Origin: Actinomycetaceae bacterium zg-1166
GTDB taxonomy: Bacteria > Actinomycetota > Actinomycetes > Actinomycetales > Actinomycetaceae
DNA: 64,000 nt
Direction of reading: 5' to 3'
Assembly: GCA_015679245.1 (NCBI GenBank)
Contig: CP064953.1
Coordinates: 558,001-622,000 of the forward strand
In this document: piece by piece, positions 35,451-43,635 of the stretch
Position numbering within the stretch: position 1 is the stretch's first letter
Layout of the letters: each line of letters opens with the position of its first letter
Position numbers and translations under genes: made by a program
The notes under the pieces: generated by a model
What the model saw: the letters and a program-made list of their open reading frames with translations, nothing else
The model's database searches: none
Told to the model about the DNA's origin: nothing

Positions 35451-36444
35451 TCTGCATTGAGCTAAAGAGGGTACGCGCCGAAAGTGTGCATCGAAAATAT
35501 GTGCCGAAGGCATGTGCCACCCCCTTCGGTAGGATTCAGGAACCCATCCTTCGAACCCATCCTTCCGAGGGTGGATTTCCCACATTATATCTGTATAATA
35601 CTTATTCTCTTATCCGAAATTAACATATAAACTTCTTATCTCCTTGATCCGTGCATTTCATGAGAGGTTTGTGTGTAATATTTCCCACCTATGTAGCTTG
35701 AATATACACTTAGGAAATGAAGAGGAACAAAAGCCAGAAGGCTTCGCCATGAGCCAATCGAAATTGGCACTGCCTACAGTATGGCAGCACCCTGGGAAGA
35801 CTGAATTTGGTAAAGAAAAGGCTGAGCCGGCCACTATCGAAAATAACCCGGACACGCTCAGGTATACTCTTGATTTTTAACCCTGATTTACCTTCGACAA
35901 GGGTGAACTGGCTAGTGTGCGGATCTGCTGTCAGATATGCAATTATCTGCAAACTTTACTCCAGCAAAAATTCTGAAAATTAAATCGGCAATCAAAGGAG
36001 TCGATGGCACTATTCTTTTCACAAAATTGGCTTGTATATCTATACAAAGTGAGTGTTATAAATTTGAGCAAATTGGCAGCATTTAAAAATTTATTAATAA
36101 GGAAGATGAGGCCATTGAATCCGACCTAAGAGAAGTACTGTTTGATCTGTTCGGACTAACTGCTGTAATAACAGCTTACGGCTTAGGAGAATAATGGTAC
36201 TAAATGATTAAAAGGCATGGTTATATAGCGCTAAGTTTGCTACCCTCCTTTGGATTATTACTTGTTCTTTTCCCTGTTCTTCTTTGCCCCGTTCAGTACA
36301 CTGAGTTTATTATGTTTGCGAGAGAGGTGTTGACTATTCCTAAAATAATACTTCTTCGGGTAGATTGGAATTAATTCTTCAACTGGTGGATATGAGTTGG
36401 CTCGTGCCCACCAACTCTTACATGCCGTTATTGATTGGATTTTG
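35451..36444. other. AT-rich region without a convincing gene
   Basis: About 1 kb, clearly richer in A and T than the core genes. It has a 13-bp tandem duplication (AACCCATCCTTCG, 35541-35566). A 78-codon frame at 35644-35880 and overlapping frames on the other strand have no ribosome binding site or recognisable motif. It may be debris of lost genes. Confidence 0.55.
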
Positions 36445-37104
36445 TTAGTAGCCTGCTTTGATAGCGGTGACGGTGAGTTCGCCTCGGTTGGTATAGCCAG
36501 TGGCGGTGAAGAGTTCAGAAATATACGATCGTGCGGTAGCTTCGGTGATTCCGAGCTGACGGGCGATGGTCTTATTGGGTAGTGCCTGGATGAGTAGATC
36601 AAATACGCTGCGCAGATAATCTGGTAACTGTTCTACCTTTTGGCGGAAATCATCGTATGCAGAATCGTTTTTACCTGAAGCAAGATAGGCGTCTGTAAGA
36701 ATTTGTGTGGGACGTGACCCGAACACGCGCTGCCCGCTGTGGGCTTGCTTGATCAACTGAGCAAGCTCAGGGGCGGGTATGTCTTTGGTGAGAAACCCGC
36801 GTACGTTACTAGCCAGGGATTGTGCAAGGGAATTCTCATGCTCAAATGCGGTGAGCATCACTACCGCAACGTCTGGGTACATTCGCTTGATTTCTTTCGC
36901 GGTACTGATCCCGTCAAGAACAGGCATGTCCACATCCAGCAGAGCCACATCTACGCTTTGGCCTGCCAACATGCGCAACGCTTTACGCCCATCCTCCGCA
37001 GCTGCTACCACGGTGAGTCCTTCTTGTAGGTTCAATAGGTTGGCGAGACCTTCGCGAATAATCTGATCGTCATCGACGAGTAGTATTCGAATACTCTCAA
37101 TCAT
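36445..37104 (-). CDS. Two-component response regulator, NarL/LuxR type
   Basis: 219 residues. The receiver domain shows ILLVDDDQIIREGL (acidic pocket), phosphoacceptor D in VALLDVDMPVLDG, the Thr in VVMLTAF and the Lys in GFLTKDIP. The C-terminal helix-turn-helix (PNKTIARQLGITEATARSYI) is LuxR-like and binds DNA as a dimer. Its start overlaps the 3' end of the kinase gene by 8 bases, so the pair is co-translated. Probable targets are the palindromes at 38293 and 38537. Confidence 0.93.
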   Translation of the reverse strand: MIESIRILLVDDDQIIREGLANLLNLQEGLTVVAAAEDGRKALRMLAGQSVDVALLDVDMPVLDGISTAKEIKRMYPDVAVVMLTAFEHENSLAQSLASNVRGFLTKDIPAPELAQLIKQAHSGQRVFGSRPTQILTDAYLASGKNDSAYDDFRQKVEQLPDYLRSVFDLLIQALPNKTIARQLGITEATARSYISELFTATGYTNRGELTVTAIKAGY

Positions 37105-38248
37105 TATCGTCTCCTTCAGTGTTGTTTTGGAGATTAGGGATAGCGGCGTTAATCATCCATTGAGCGCCGGTGGAAACGAAACTCATACGCCCGCCCTCAC
37201 TTTCGATCCGTGATTGCAGATTTGCAAGCCCAAATCCTCCCGTGAGCGTGTGATCGATTGGCTCGGTAGCTATCTGGTTACTCATCATTAACGCCAGCTC
37301 GCCGTCGTCAAGATCAACGTAAAGCTCCACGTTCGCTGATGCTTGCCCGTATTTCAACACATTCGTCGCAGCCTCACGAACAAACAGCGATGCCGTGAGC
37401 AAAGTCTGCCGAGAAAGTAACTGGTCAATATCGGCAACCATGTCCACGTTTAACACCATGGCACGTGAGCGCAGCATTGATGCAGATTCTTTCACCGCTG
37501 CACGCAAGCTCGGCGCGGTCACGGAAAGGTGCAAGTCCATGATCATCGGGCGTAACCGGCGAGAAGCATCCTGAGCAATCGCCGCGAGCGGATCAATCTC
37601 GTCAGCAAGTTCTGGGTGTTTCGCAGCTAGGTTTTGTGCTGCGATAGCCACCCGGGCAAGATCTCTCGCGATCGTATCATGTAACTGGGCGGCCAACTCG
37701 CCCCGTACCGAAGCAACCGCGCTACGCGACTCCTGGCGTGCATTCATAAGCTCACGCACAGAAGTAGTCTCTCTATCGCTAAATGCTCTCAGTGTAAAAC
37801 CGACACCGAGTACAATCGCAATTAAAACAATGTCATTTAGTGTCCGCGCCAGGGGCTCTTCGCTTAGTACCACCCCGAGCAAAGATATACCTGCAAGTAG
37901 CGCTACTGCTGCTATCACATAGTGCTCGATGATCCAGATCGTGGCGATCAGAAATACGCCAAATACAGGAAAAGAAAACGAGGAGTCATGGCCAGATAAA
38001 TCTACAAGCACAAAAACTGTGATATAAAGAAGATCGCCTAAAAATCCAATCCAAGGAGCGGTAGCTAACACTAGTCCGAATCCCATTAGCGTAACAGTGA
38101 CGTATGACCCATACGAAGCAAAGTCTGAAGTAAGTAAAAGTTCAAAGACTACGGCTATGGCAGCTGTAGTGAAATACGCCAGCTTATAGCCTTTCGCACG
38201 TGGGCTCACAATGTGGCGAAAACTCTCGAACTGTCCCTTATTCATCAC
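37097..38248 (-). CDS. Sensor histidine kinase (HisKA_3 type)
   Basis: 383 residues. About five membrane segments fill residues 20-155, with no large extracellular sensor domain. That is typical of kinases sensing membrane stress or short peptides. The phosphoacceptor histidine is in LAAQLHDTIARDLARVA. The ATPase part has REAATNVLKYGQA (N box) and GGFGLANLQSRIESEGG (G box). Partner of the overlapping NarL-type regulator. It is divergent from the secreted peptide gene at 38738. Confidence 0.92.
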   Translation of the reverse strand: MMNKGQFESFRHIVSPRAKGYKLAYFTTAAIAVVFELLLTSDFASYGSYVTVTLMGFGLVLATAPWIGFLGDLLYITVFVLVDLSGHDSSFSFPVFGVFLIATIWIIEHYVIAAVALLAGISLLGVVLSEEPLARTLNDIVLIAIVLGVGFTLRAFSDRETTSVRELMNARQESRSAVASVRGELAAQLHDTIARDLARVAIAAQNLAAKHPELADEIDPLAAIAQDASRRLRPMIMDLHLSVTAPSLRAAVKESASMLRSRAMVLNVDMVADIDQLLSRQTLLTASLFVREAATNVLKYGQASANVELYVDLDDGELALMMSNQIATEPIDHTLTGGFGLANLQSRIESEGGRMSFVSTGAQWMINAAIPNLQNNTEGDDND

Positions 38249-38292
38249 TTCTCTTCTTACATGTAGGCAAATCTAGAAGTAATTTACACAAT

Positions 38293-38326
38293 ACGTTACC
38301 GTAGTGAGTCTCGACTATGGTAACGT
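38293..38326. promoter_or_regulatory. Imperfect palindrome upstream of the kinase gene
   Basis: Arms ACGTTACCGTAG (38293-38304) and CTATGGTAACGT (38315-38326) match at 11 of 12 positions around a 10-base centre, ending 45 bases before the kinase start. It could be an operator or an RNA hairpin. Confidence 0.5.
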
Positions 38327-38536
38327 TGTCTGCGCTGGTATCTGACTCGCTGGCAAACGCAGCTGAGCTCGGTGCGATAACCAGTCCCAAACCCGCAGCC
38401 CAGCAGTTACAAGCGCTATTACACGAGAACCAGCCTTCTGTGTCGATCTGATCATTTCTGTCGCCATAACTCTCCAGTATCGCCACAGTTTACTTGGCTC
38501 TTCGAAGCTACTAGCCCTTAGGTACTTGGTACTTAC

Positions 38537-38583
38537 CAACACCGACATATGTCAGGGTCATACCCCAACATGTATCGGTGTTG
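38537..38583. promoter_or_regulatory. Imperfect palindrome upstream of the secreted-protein gene
   Basis: Arms CAACACCGACATATG (38537-38551) and CATGTATCGGTGTTG (38569-38583) match at 13 of 15 positions. It lies just upstream of a -10-like TATGAT that has no good -35, the layout of an activator-dependent promoter. It is a candidate site for the adjacent NarL-type regulator. Confidence 0.5.
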
Positions 38584-38737
38584 CGCGGCAAACAGTGTAT
38601 GATGTGATGAGTACGGTTGTGAAGTGGCTCACAGTCGTTCTAACTGACATATCTAGACATGGGAGCCAGTTCAGCTGGCTAGACAAACTAGACAACCAAA
38701 CTAGACAACCAAGGGAGACAACCAAGGGAGAAAACAA

Positions 38738-39346
38738 ATGAAAAAGCTCAAGACGCTAATAGCTATGGCAACAGTGCTGGCAATGGGGTACAGCGGAGCT
38801 GGAATTGCGTCAGCGTCAGAAATGGCCTCTGACGGTTCACCGTCTGCGATGATAGCTCCGGCTGCTACCGTGTGTTCCGACAGTAATGTTGTTTTAACTC
38901 CAGAAGAGCAGAAGTTTGCTGATGTGCTCGCGGTGGAAATAGAACGGTTCAATAGCGTGTCTGACAATGAGGACGTTGAACGAACCGCAGCAGAACTGTA
39001 CCCTAACGATTTAGTTCAGCAACAGAAATACATTGAATTTTCTTCTGAGCCTTTAGCGGAATTCTATGAGGTACGCGCATTGCCTGCCATTGTCATAGCT
39101 GCTATTCCTGTTATCGCAGCTTGTGTTGCGCGTGGCTTATCAGGAGCTGCTCTTGATCAGGTAGTAAATGCTCTGCGTGGAAACAATCTTGCCAAAGCAG
39201 ATGATTTAATATGGTCTTTTGCTGCGGGATGTGTTGGTTTTGGTCCTCTGAAATGGGCATTCAATAAGGCAAAGCCAGTTGCAGCACGAGCACTAACGTG
39301 GGCTGTGGAACAAGCTCTTAAGGTGGCTGGAAAGTTTAAGAAATGA
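38738..39346 (+). CDS. Secreted protein with bacteriocin-like C-terminus
   Basis: 202 residues. Signal peptide MKKLKTLIAMATVLAMGYSG ending about ASA/SE. The middle part is acidic and hydrophilic (TPEEQKFADVLAVEIERF). From about residue 112 it turns strongly hydrophobic and Gly/Ala-rich (LPAIVIAAIPVIAACVARGL, WSFAAGCVGFGP) and ends cationic (VAGKFKK). Three cysteines are in the mature part. The shape resembles secreted pore-forming peptides or their precursors, but I know no matching family. Its stop overlaps the next gene, a small membrane protein, as in toxin-immunity pairs. The start has AAGGGAG about 9 bases upstream. Confidence 0.75.
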   Translation: MKKLKTLIAMATVLAMGYSGAGIASASEMASDGSPSAMIAPAATVCSDSNVVLTPEEQKFADVLAVEIERFNSVSDNEDVERTAAELYPNDLVQQQKYIEFSSEPLAEFYEVRALPAIVIAAIPVIAACVARGLSGAALDQVVNALRGNNLAKADDLIWSFAAGCVGFGPLKWAFNKAKPVAARALTWAVEQALKVAGKFKK

Positions 39347-39549
39347 GCGAGAATATGAAAGAGCGTGTTGCGGACATTTGCGCTGGAATAGTCAGTTTAG
39401 TTGTGGCTTTTTGGATTAAGGGGCCAGGCTGGACTGTTCAAAATGTCTTGATATGCTTAGCGGTAATGGCTGTAACCTATATCGTTGTGCGGTTATTTAT
39501 TATGCTTCCTGGAATCGTTAGAACCGTTCGCGAAAGAAAGGAAGAGTAA
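39343..39549 (+). CDS. Small two-helix membrane protein (candidate immunity protein)
   Basis: 68 residues. Two predicted membrane helices (VADICAGIVSLVVAFWI; LICLAVMAVTYIVVRLFIML) have short charged ends (MSENMKER, RTVRERKEE). Its ATG overlaps the stop of the secreted-protein gene (ATGA). Size, topology and coupling fit bacteriocin immunity proteins; there is no sequence-based proof. Confidence 0.7.
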   Translation: MSENMKERVADICAGIVSLVVAFWIKGPGWTVQNVLICLAVMAVTYIVVRLFIMLPGIVRTVRERKEE

Positions 39550-39577
39550 GTAATTGTTATGAAATAAAGACGAAATA

Positions 39578-39628
39578 CGGCTCTGCAGCGACCTTGATGC
39601 AGCGAAAGCAGAGATTGCTGCAGAGCCG
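39578..39628. terminator. 12-bp inverted repeat after the small membrane protein gene
   Basis: CGGCTCTGCAGC (39578-39589) and GCTGCAGAGCCG (39617-39628) are exact complements 27 bases apart. It may terminate the peptide operon; it also marks the edge of the IS256 remnant. Confidence 0.55.
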
Positions 39629-39633
39629 CTGTG

Positions 39634-40196
39634 TAAGATCACGGGATAGAACTTGTCAAGCTGACGGTTTTGCCAGACAAAGACTTTTTCTAACGCCGCG
39701 ACAGTAACAGCACTGATGGTATCGGGTGACAAGTCACACCAATGGTTGTAGCCAAGTGGTGCTCGATATCACGCACAGTCATTCCTCCGGCGTACACACT
39801 GATGATTATGTCATCTAAGTCAGTAAGTCTGCGGGAGCCTTGAGGAACCATACTCGACATAAACGTGCCTGCACGATCCCGGGGGACGGTGATATCAACA
39901 GGTTCGTACGTCGAATCCACGGTCTTGGGGTAGGAAGCATTGTGGGAATTGGTCGAGCCCGCTCGAGCTTTGCCTTCTCGGTTCGAATGCTCATAGCCCA
40001 AGTGGGAGTCCATTTCAGCTTCCAGACCTGAGTTAATCGTGGCCTGGAGAAGACCCCTCACCAGATCGTTGGCATCTGTGGTTGAAGTACCCAATTGACG
40101 AATCATCGCGGCAACTTCGGGGTTATCCATCAGCTTTCGGCTGATATCAGCGACGCGCTCCGCGTCATCATGCTTCCTCGGTGACACAACAGTCAT
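39634..40196 (-). pseudogene. IS256-family transposase, N-terminal remnant with frameshift
   Basis: The N-terminal half of a mutator-type transposase is readable: ANDLVRGLLQATINSGLEAE with MDSHLGYEHSNREGKAR, VDITVPRDRAGTF and YAGGMTVRDIEHHL. A frameshift follows near 39735. Homology resumes in another frame (SPDTISAVTVAALEKVFVWQ, then KFYPVIL) and stops at 39634. The catalytic DDE region is missing, so it is inactive. Confidence 0.88.
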
Positions 40197-40340
40197 TGTT
40201 GCCTCCCCTCCTTCAGAATTGTGGTTTCACCCCACACGCAATCCTTCCGACACCCTCCTTGAGTGGGCTTGTCCCGCAACTAGCCTTGCTAGCCAGAATT
40301 AAGACGTATTCGATATCCCTGTGAATCCACGAAGCAACTG

Positions 40341-41420
40341 TTAAGATTTTCGTGACTCCCGTCTTAGTATCGAGGTAGCTTTCAGCACGATGGCGCCTGC
40401 TTGGGTGGAGTTGCGGATCGGGTAGGCCAGCAGGTCTAGCGGCTTGCTCGTTGGGTGGTCGGAGTTCTTTCGCGGCTTGGCGAAGTTCCAGATCGTGGTC
40501 TGTTTCCGGTCAGCGAACCACTTGTGCTTGGCTCCTTGCTTCCACCCGTAGAGCACTGGTTTGTGCTGCCACTGGTACGGCGAGCGTCCCAGGACGAGGG
40601 AGTCTTTGACCCAGATGCAGCAGCCGGAGAGTGTGAACCCGGCGTCGATGAACGCTTTGCGGAAGTTCAGCCCTTCGGTATCGGCGTGGAACACATACGC
40701 AGACCCGCCCTTGTCGAGAACGCCTGCCATGTTGGTGAACGCGGCGAGCAGGAACTCGTAGGACGACTCGGCCTTCATCGCGTCGTTTTTGATCTTGAGT
40801 CCATCGGAGGACTCGAAGGCGACGTTGTAGGGCGGGTCGGTGAGCACCAGGTTCGCACTCTTGCCGCTCATGAGCACTGCGACATCATCTGCGTTGGTGG
40901 CATCTCCGCAGACCAGCCGGTGCCTGCCGACAGTCCAGATGTCCCCGCGCTTGACGAACGAGGCAGCTTCGAGTGCTTTCGTGAGATCGAAGCCATCGCC
41001 CTCGACCTCGTCATTGTCGAGGGAGCCAATCATCTGGGCGATTTCGTCATCGTCGAAGCCGGTGAGCTCGGCATCAAAGTCGGCCGCGTCCAGGTCGGCG
41101 ATGAGCAGGGCCAGCTTGTTCTCGTCCCAGTCGCCGCTGATCTTGTTCAGTGCGACGTTGAGCGCCTTCTCGCGGGTCTCGTCCAGTTCGACGACCACGC
41201 AGTCAACATCGGTGTGGCCGAGGTCAGCAAGTACTTTCAGGCGCTGGTGGCCGCCGACGACGTGGCCGGTGGTGTGGTTGTAGATCACCGGCTCGACGTA
41301 GCCGAACTCGGTGAGGCTGCGCTTGAGTTTTTCGTAGTCCGCGTCGCCGGGCTGGAGGTCTTTACGCGGGTTGTAGTCGGCGGGCTTGAGCTCACTGATG
41401 GGTAGCTGCTTGATGAGCAC
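40341..41420 (-). pseudogene. ParB-domain DNA methyltransferase, 3'-truncated
   Basis: 359 residues from a GTG. The N-terminal ParB/sulfiredoxin-like domain (LKPADYNPRKDLQPGD, VVGGHQRLKVLADLGH) is followed by an N4/N6-type methyltransferase with the catalytic motif LTDPPYNVAF. Homology continues to PTSKPLDLLAYPIRNSTQAG and then breaks at about 40385. The SAM-binding DPFxGSG motif that should follow is replaced by unrelated KATSILRRESRKS. Without that motif activity is doubtful. Such genes are typical of phages and integrative elements. The start overlaps the 3' end of the metK-like gene. Confidence 0.85.
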
Positions 41421-42169
41421 GGTCCTTCACCTCCGTCTTGAGCTTGTCGGTAAACGGCAGCGTCCATTCCCACTCGCTCAGGCCATGTCCCATGTGCCCG
41501 TAGGTGGAAAGCTTCGCGTAGATGGGGGCTTGCAGGCCCAGGCGTTCGATGATCGCGGCCGGGCGCAGCGGGAACACTGCACGTGCGGCATCGGTGAGCA
41601 GCCAATCCGGGTGCTGACCGGTGCCGAAGGTATCGATGTGGAACGCGACCGGATCGGCCTTCCCAATCGCATAGGAGATAGCGACGTGGCATTCTTCGGC
41701 CAGACGCGCATCCACCACGGTCTTTGCAATCAGGCGCGCCATGTACGCGCCCGACCTGTCGACCTTGGAGGGATCCTTACCCGAGAACGCGCCACCGCCA
41801 TGCGGGCCGAGCCCACCGTAGGTGTCGACCATGAGCTTGCGCCCCGAAAGCCCGGTGTCAGCGGTGGGCCCACCGATGACGAACCGTCCCGACGGGTTGA
41901 CCAACACGCGCTCAGCCGTGGCACCGGGCAGGTGCGCCTCGATGGCCGGGGCAACGACCAGCATGCGCACCTCCCGTTCAAGAACGTCGAGGTCTTTATC
42001 TGCATCGTGCTGGATCGAGACGATCACGGTGTCGATGCCGACAGGAGTGCCCAGCTCGTCGTAGACCACACTGACCTGCGATTTGCCGTCGGAGCCGATC
42101 CCACGGATAGTGTCGTCGGTGCGGGCCGCATCAAGGCGGCGGCAGATCTCGTGGGCGAGCACGAGCTCG
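41392..42169 (-). pseudogene. S-adenosylmethionine synthetase-like gene, 5'-truncated
   Basis: The C-terminal two thirds of a MetK-like protein: IGSDGKSQVSVVYDE, IGGPTADTGLSGRKLMVDTY, HGGGAFSGKDPSKVDRSGAY and HPDWLLTDAARAVFPLRP. The N-terminal domain, with the ATP-binding HPDK/GDQG region, is absent: the frame runs upstream into DNA whose coding content is an hsdR fragment on the other strand (junction about 42163). It overlaps the methyltransferase start by 29 bases, so the two genes formed a unit in the ancestral element. The housekeeping metK is presumably elsewhere. Confidence 0.82.
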
Positions 42170-42615
42170 CCAAGATTGTCTCCAAACGCATCGCCAAGCA
42201 CTCTGGCGACCCGCTTTTCGTAGCCCTGGGCAAACGCCTGCAAGAGATCCGGCAGAAGTACGCGGATGCTCAACAGCACAGCCTCGACTTCCTGCGTGAA
42301 CTCCTCGAGCTCGGCCGCGACACCCTCCAGGCAGAAAAAGAAGCCGGAGAAGCTCCACGCGAGGAACGTGGCAAGGCAGCGCTTACGGAGCTCTTCGAGA
42401 CCGTGCGTAGCGACTCCACACCGATCATTGTGGAGAAGGTCGTCGAAGAGATCGACAACGTCGTCAGGCAGGTGCGCTTCGACGGCTGGCAGTCTACGAG
42501 CGAGGGGGACCGAGAGGTTCGCCGCCAACTGCGACTGATACTGGTCGTCAAGTTCAAGATCAAGTCCACTGACGTTTTCGACAAGGCTCACGAATACATC
42601 CGTGAGTACTACTAA
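42163..42615 (+). pseudogene. Type I restriction enzyme HsdR, C-terminal fragment
   Basis: About 150 residues in frame to TAA 42613-42615. They match the HsdR end: IAKHSGDPLFVALGKRLQEI, ALTELFETVR, TPIIVEKVVEEIDNVVRQVR, FDGWQST and the typical finish FDKAHEYIREYY. No ATPase or nuclease domain precedes it; the DNA upstream encodes the metK-like fragment on the opposite strand. It is a recombination leftover of a restriction locus. Confidence 0.82.
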
Positions 42616-42873
42616 TCAACGAAGGTGAACCTTTTGACGCTTGCTCGATACTTTTTGATGTAAGCGCCATACTTTTTGACGCTTCCGGCTTCAGCAGGCC
42701 AAGCCACCCACTGAGAGGACCTTCCGAGGGCCCGTTCAGCCACCGCCAGGGGTGCCTCCACAGCTCCACATGCTCGACCCTGACACCCCAAAAACAGCAC
42801 CAGAACAGCGAAAACGCCCCCTGGACACTTCCCGGCTGAGCCGGAAATCCTTGTATCCAGAGTTACGTTCTAT
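42616..42873. repeat. Short gene-free stretch with ATACTTTTTGA repeats
   Basis: 258 bases between the hsdR fragment and tRNA-Gly. ATACTTTTTGA occurs at 42648-42658 and 42669-42679, with a related CCTTTTGACGC at 42630-42640. No gene is seen. Confidence 0.5.
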
Positions 42874-42947
42874 TGGAGCGAACGACGGGAATCGAACCCG
42901 CGTAATCTGCTTGGAAGGCAGAGGCTCTACCATTGAGCTACGTTCGC
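42874..42947 (-). tRNA. tRNA-Gly (anticodon UCC)
   Basis: On the minus strand, acceptor arms GCGAACG and CGTTCGC, D arm with AGCTCAATGGTAGAGC, anticodon stem-loop TCTGC-CTTCCAA-GCAGA with anticodon TCC, and T arm GCGGGTTCGATTCCCGT. The 3' CCA is encoded (42874-42876 region, TCCA end). Confidence 0.95.
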
Positions 42948-43254
42948 GTGCCTAATGAGGATACCAGGTTTGCACTTTATAGGCACCTTGCGACCGCCGC
43001 TGTCGAGGTGGAACATCTCACGTGGGGTGGTATGCGCCTCGTTTCCTCTGGCACTCGGTGATCTTCACCTGTTTCTTGCGTGTGGTGGATGATCTCCACC
43101 GCCAGATATCTCAGATGCTCGTTCTTTTCCAGGTGTCTTCTTCTGGGGGAAGGGAAACACGCGTGAAGGGAAACACGCGTGAGAGGGAAAATATGTGGAG
43201 GAAAATATGCAATTTCGGCACGATCTACTAAGATAGGCGGAGTCGCATATGTGA

Positions 43255-43327
43255 CGGGGTATGGCGCAGTTGGTAGCGCGCCCGCTTTGGGAGCGGGAGG
43301 CCGTGGGTTCAAGTCCCGCTACCCCGA
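43255..43327 (+). tRNA. tRNA-Pro (anticodon UGG)
   Basis: Acceptor CGGGGTA pairs with TACCCCG. D arm GGCGCAGTTGGTAGCGCG, anticodon stem-loop CCCGC-TTTGGGA-GCGGG with TGG, T arm GTGGGTTCAAGTCCCGC, discriminator A. CCA is not encoded. A second copy of the T-arm half follows at 43334. Confidence 0.95.
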
Positions 43328-43333
43328 CAACGG

Positions 43334-43351
43334 GTGGGTTCAAGTCCCGCT
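43334..43351 (+). repeat. Duplicate of the tRNA-Pro 3' segment (probable attachment-site scar)
   Basis: GTGGGTTCAAGTCCCGCT at 43334-43351 repeats 43303-43320 inside tRNA-Pro exactly. It is followed by a diverged acceptor-like GCCTTGA. tRNA 3' ends are common integration sites. Confidence 0.8.
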
Positions 43352-43635
43352 GCCTTGACGATGCGGACGTAGGTTTGCTGCCGGCAAATTAGCCGAACCT
43401 ATGTGGAAAAGATGTGGTAGCGGGTTGGGTAGCAAAAAATGCCTGATAGTGACAAACTACCCGGTAGTGAGTCCTGAACTTGTTCCTTAGGACTGCTGAG
43501 AAATAGCCTTAACCCTTCTTTCGTATCCGTCACATTCTCGCGTCCTCGCCCCGTCTTAGGTTGAGAGGAAGATGCAGAGAGGCTGCCACTCCAAGGCTAC
43601 TGCCACCCCAGAGCCTTAGCTTTCACCCTCAGAGC

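Larger units (their letters stand above)
38249..38737. other. Divergent control region between the kinase and the secreted-protein gene
   Basis: 489 bases with two long imperfect palindromes (38293-38326 and 38537-38583), a -10-like TATGAT (38598-38603) and a run of short tandem duplications (38678-38730) just before the 38738 start. No gene is seen. Confidence 0.6.

Noticed and set aside
35644-35880. 78-codon frame in the AT-rich region
   Set aside because: No ribosome binding site, no recognisable motif, and a competing frame on the other strand of similar length.
40455-41405. Long open frame on the + strand opposite the methyltransferase
   Set aside because: The protein shows no motif, while the minus strand encodes clear ParB and methyltransferase motifs; the open frame follows from GC-rich codon use.
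41386-42162. Upstream part of the + strand frame ending in the hsdR fragment
   Set aside because: It is antisense to well-conserved metK sequence; only the part after about 42163 matches HsdR.
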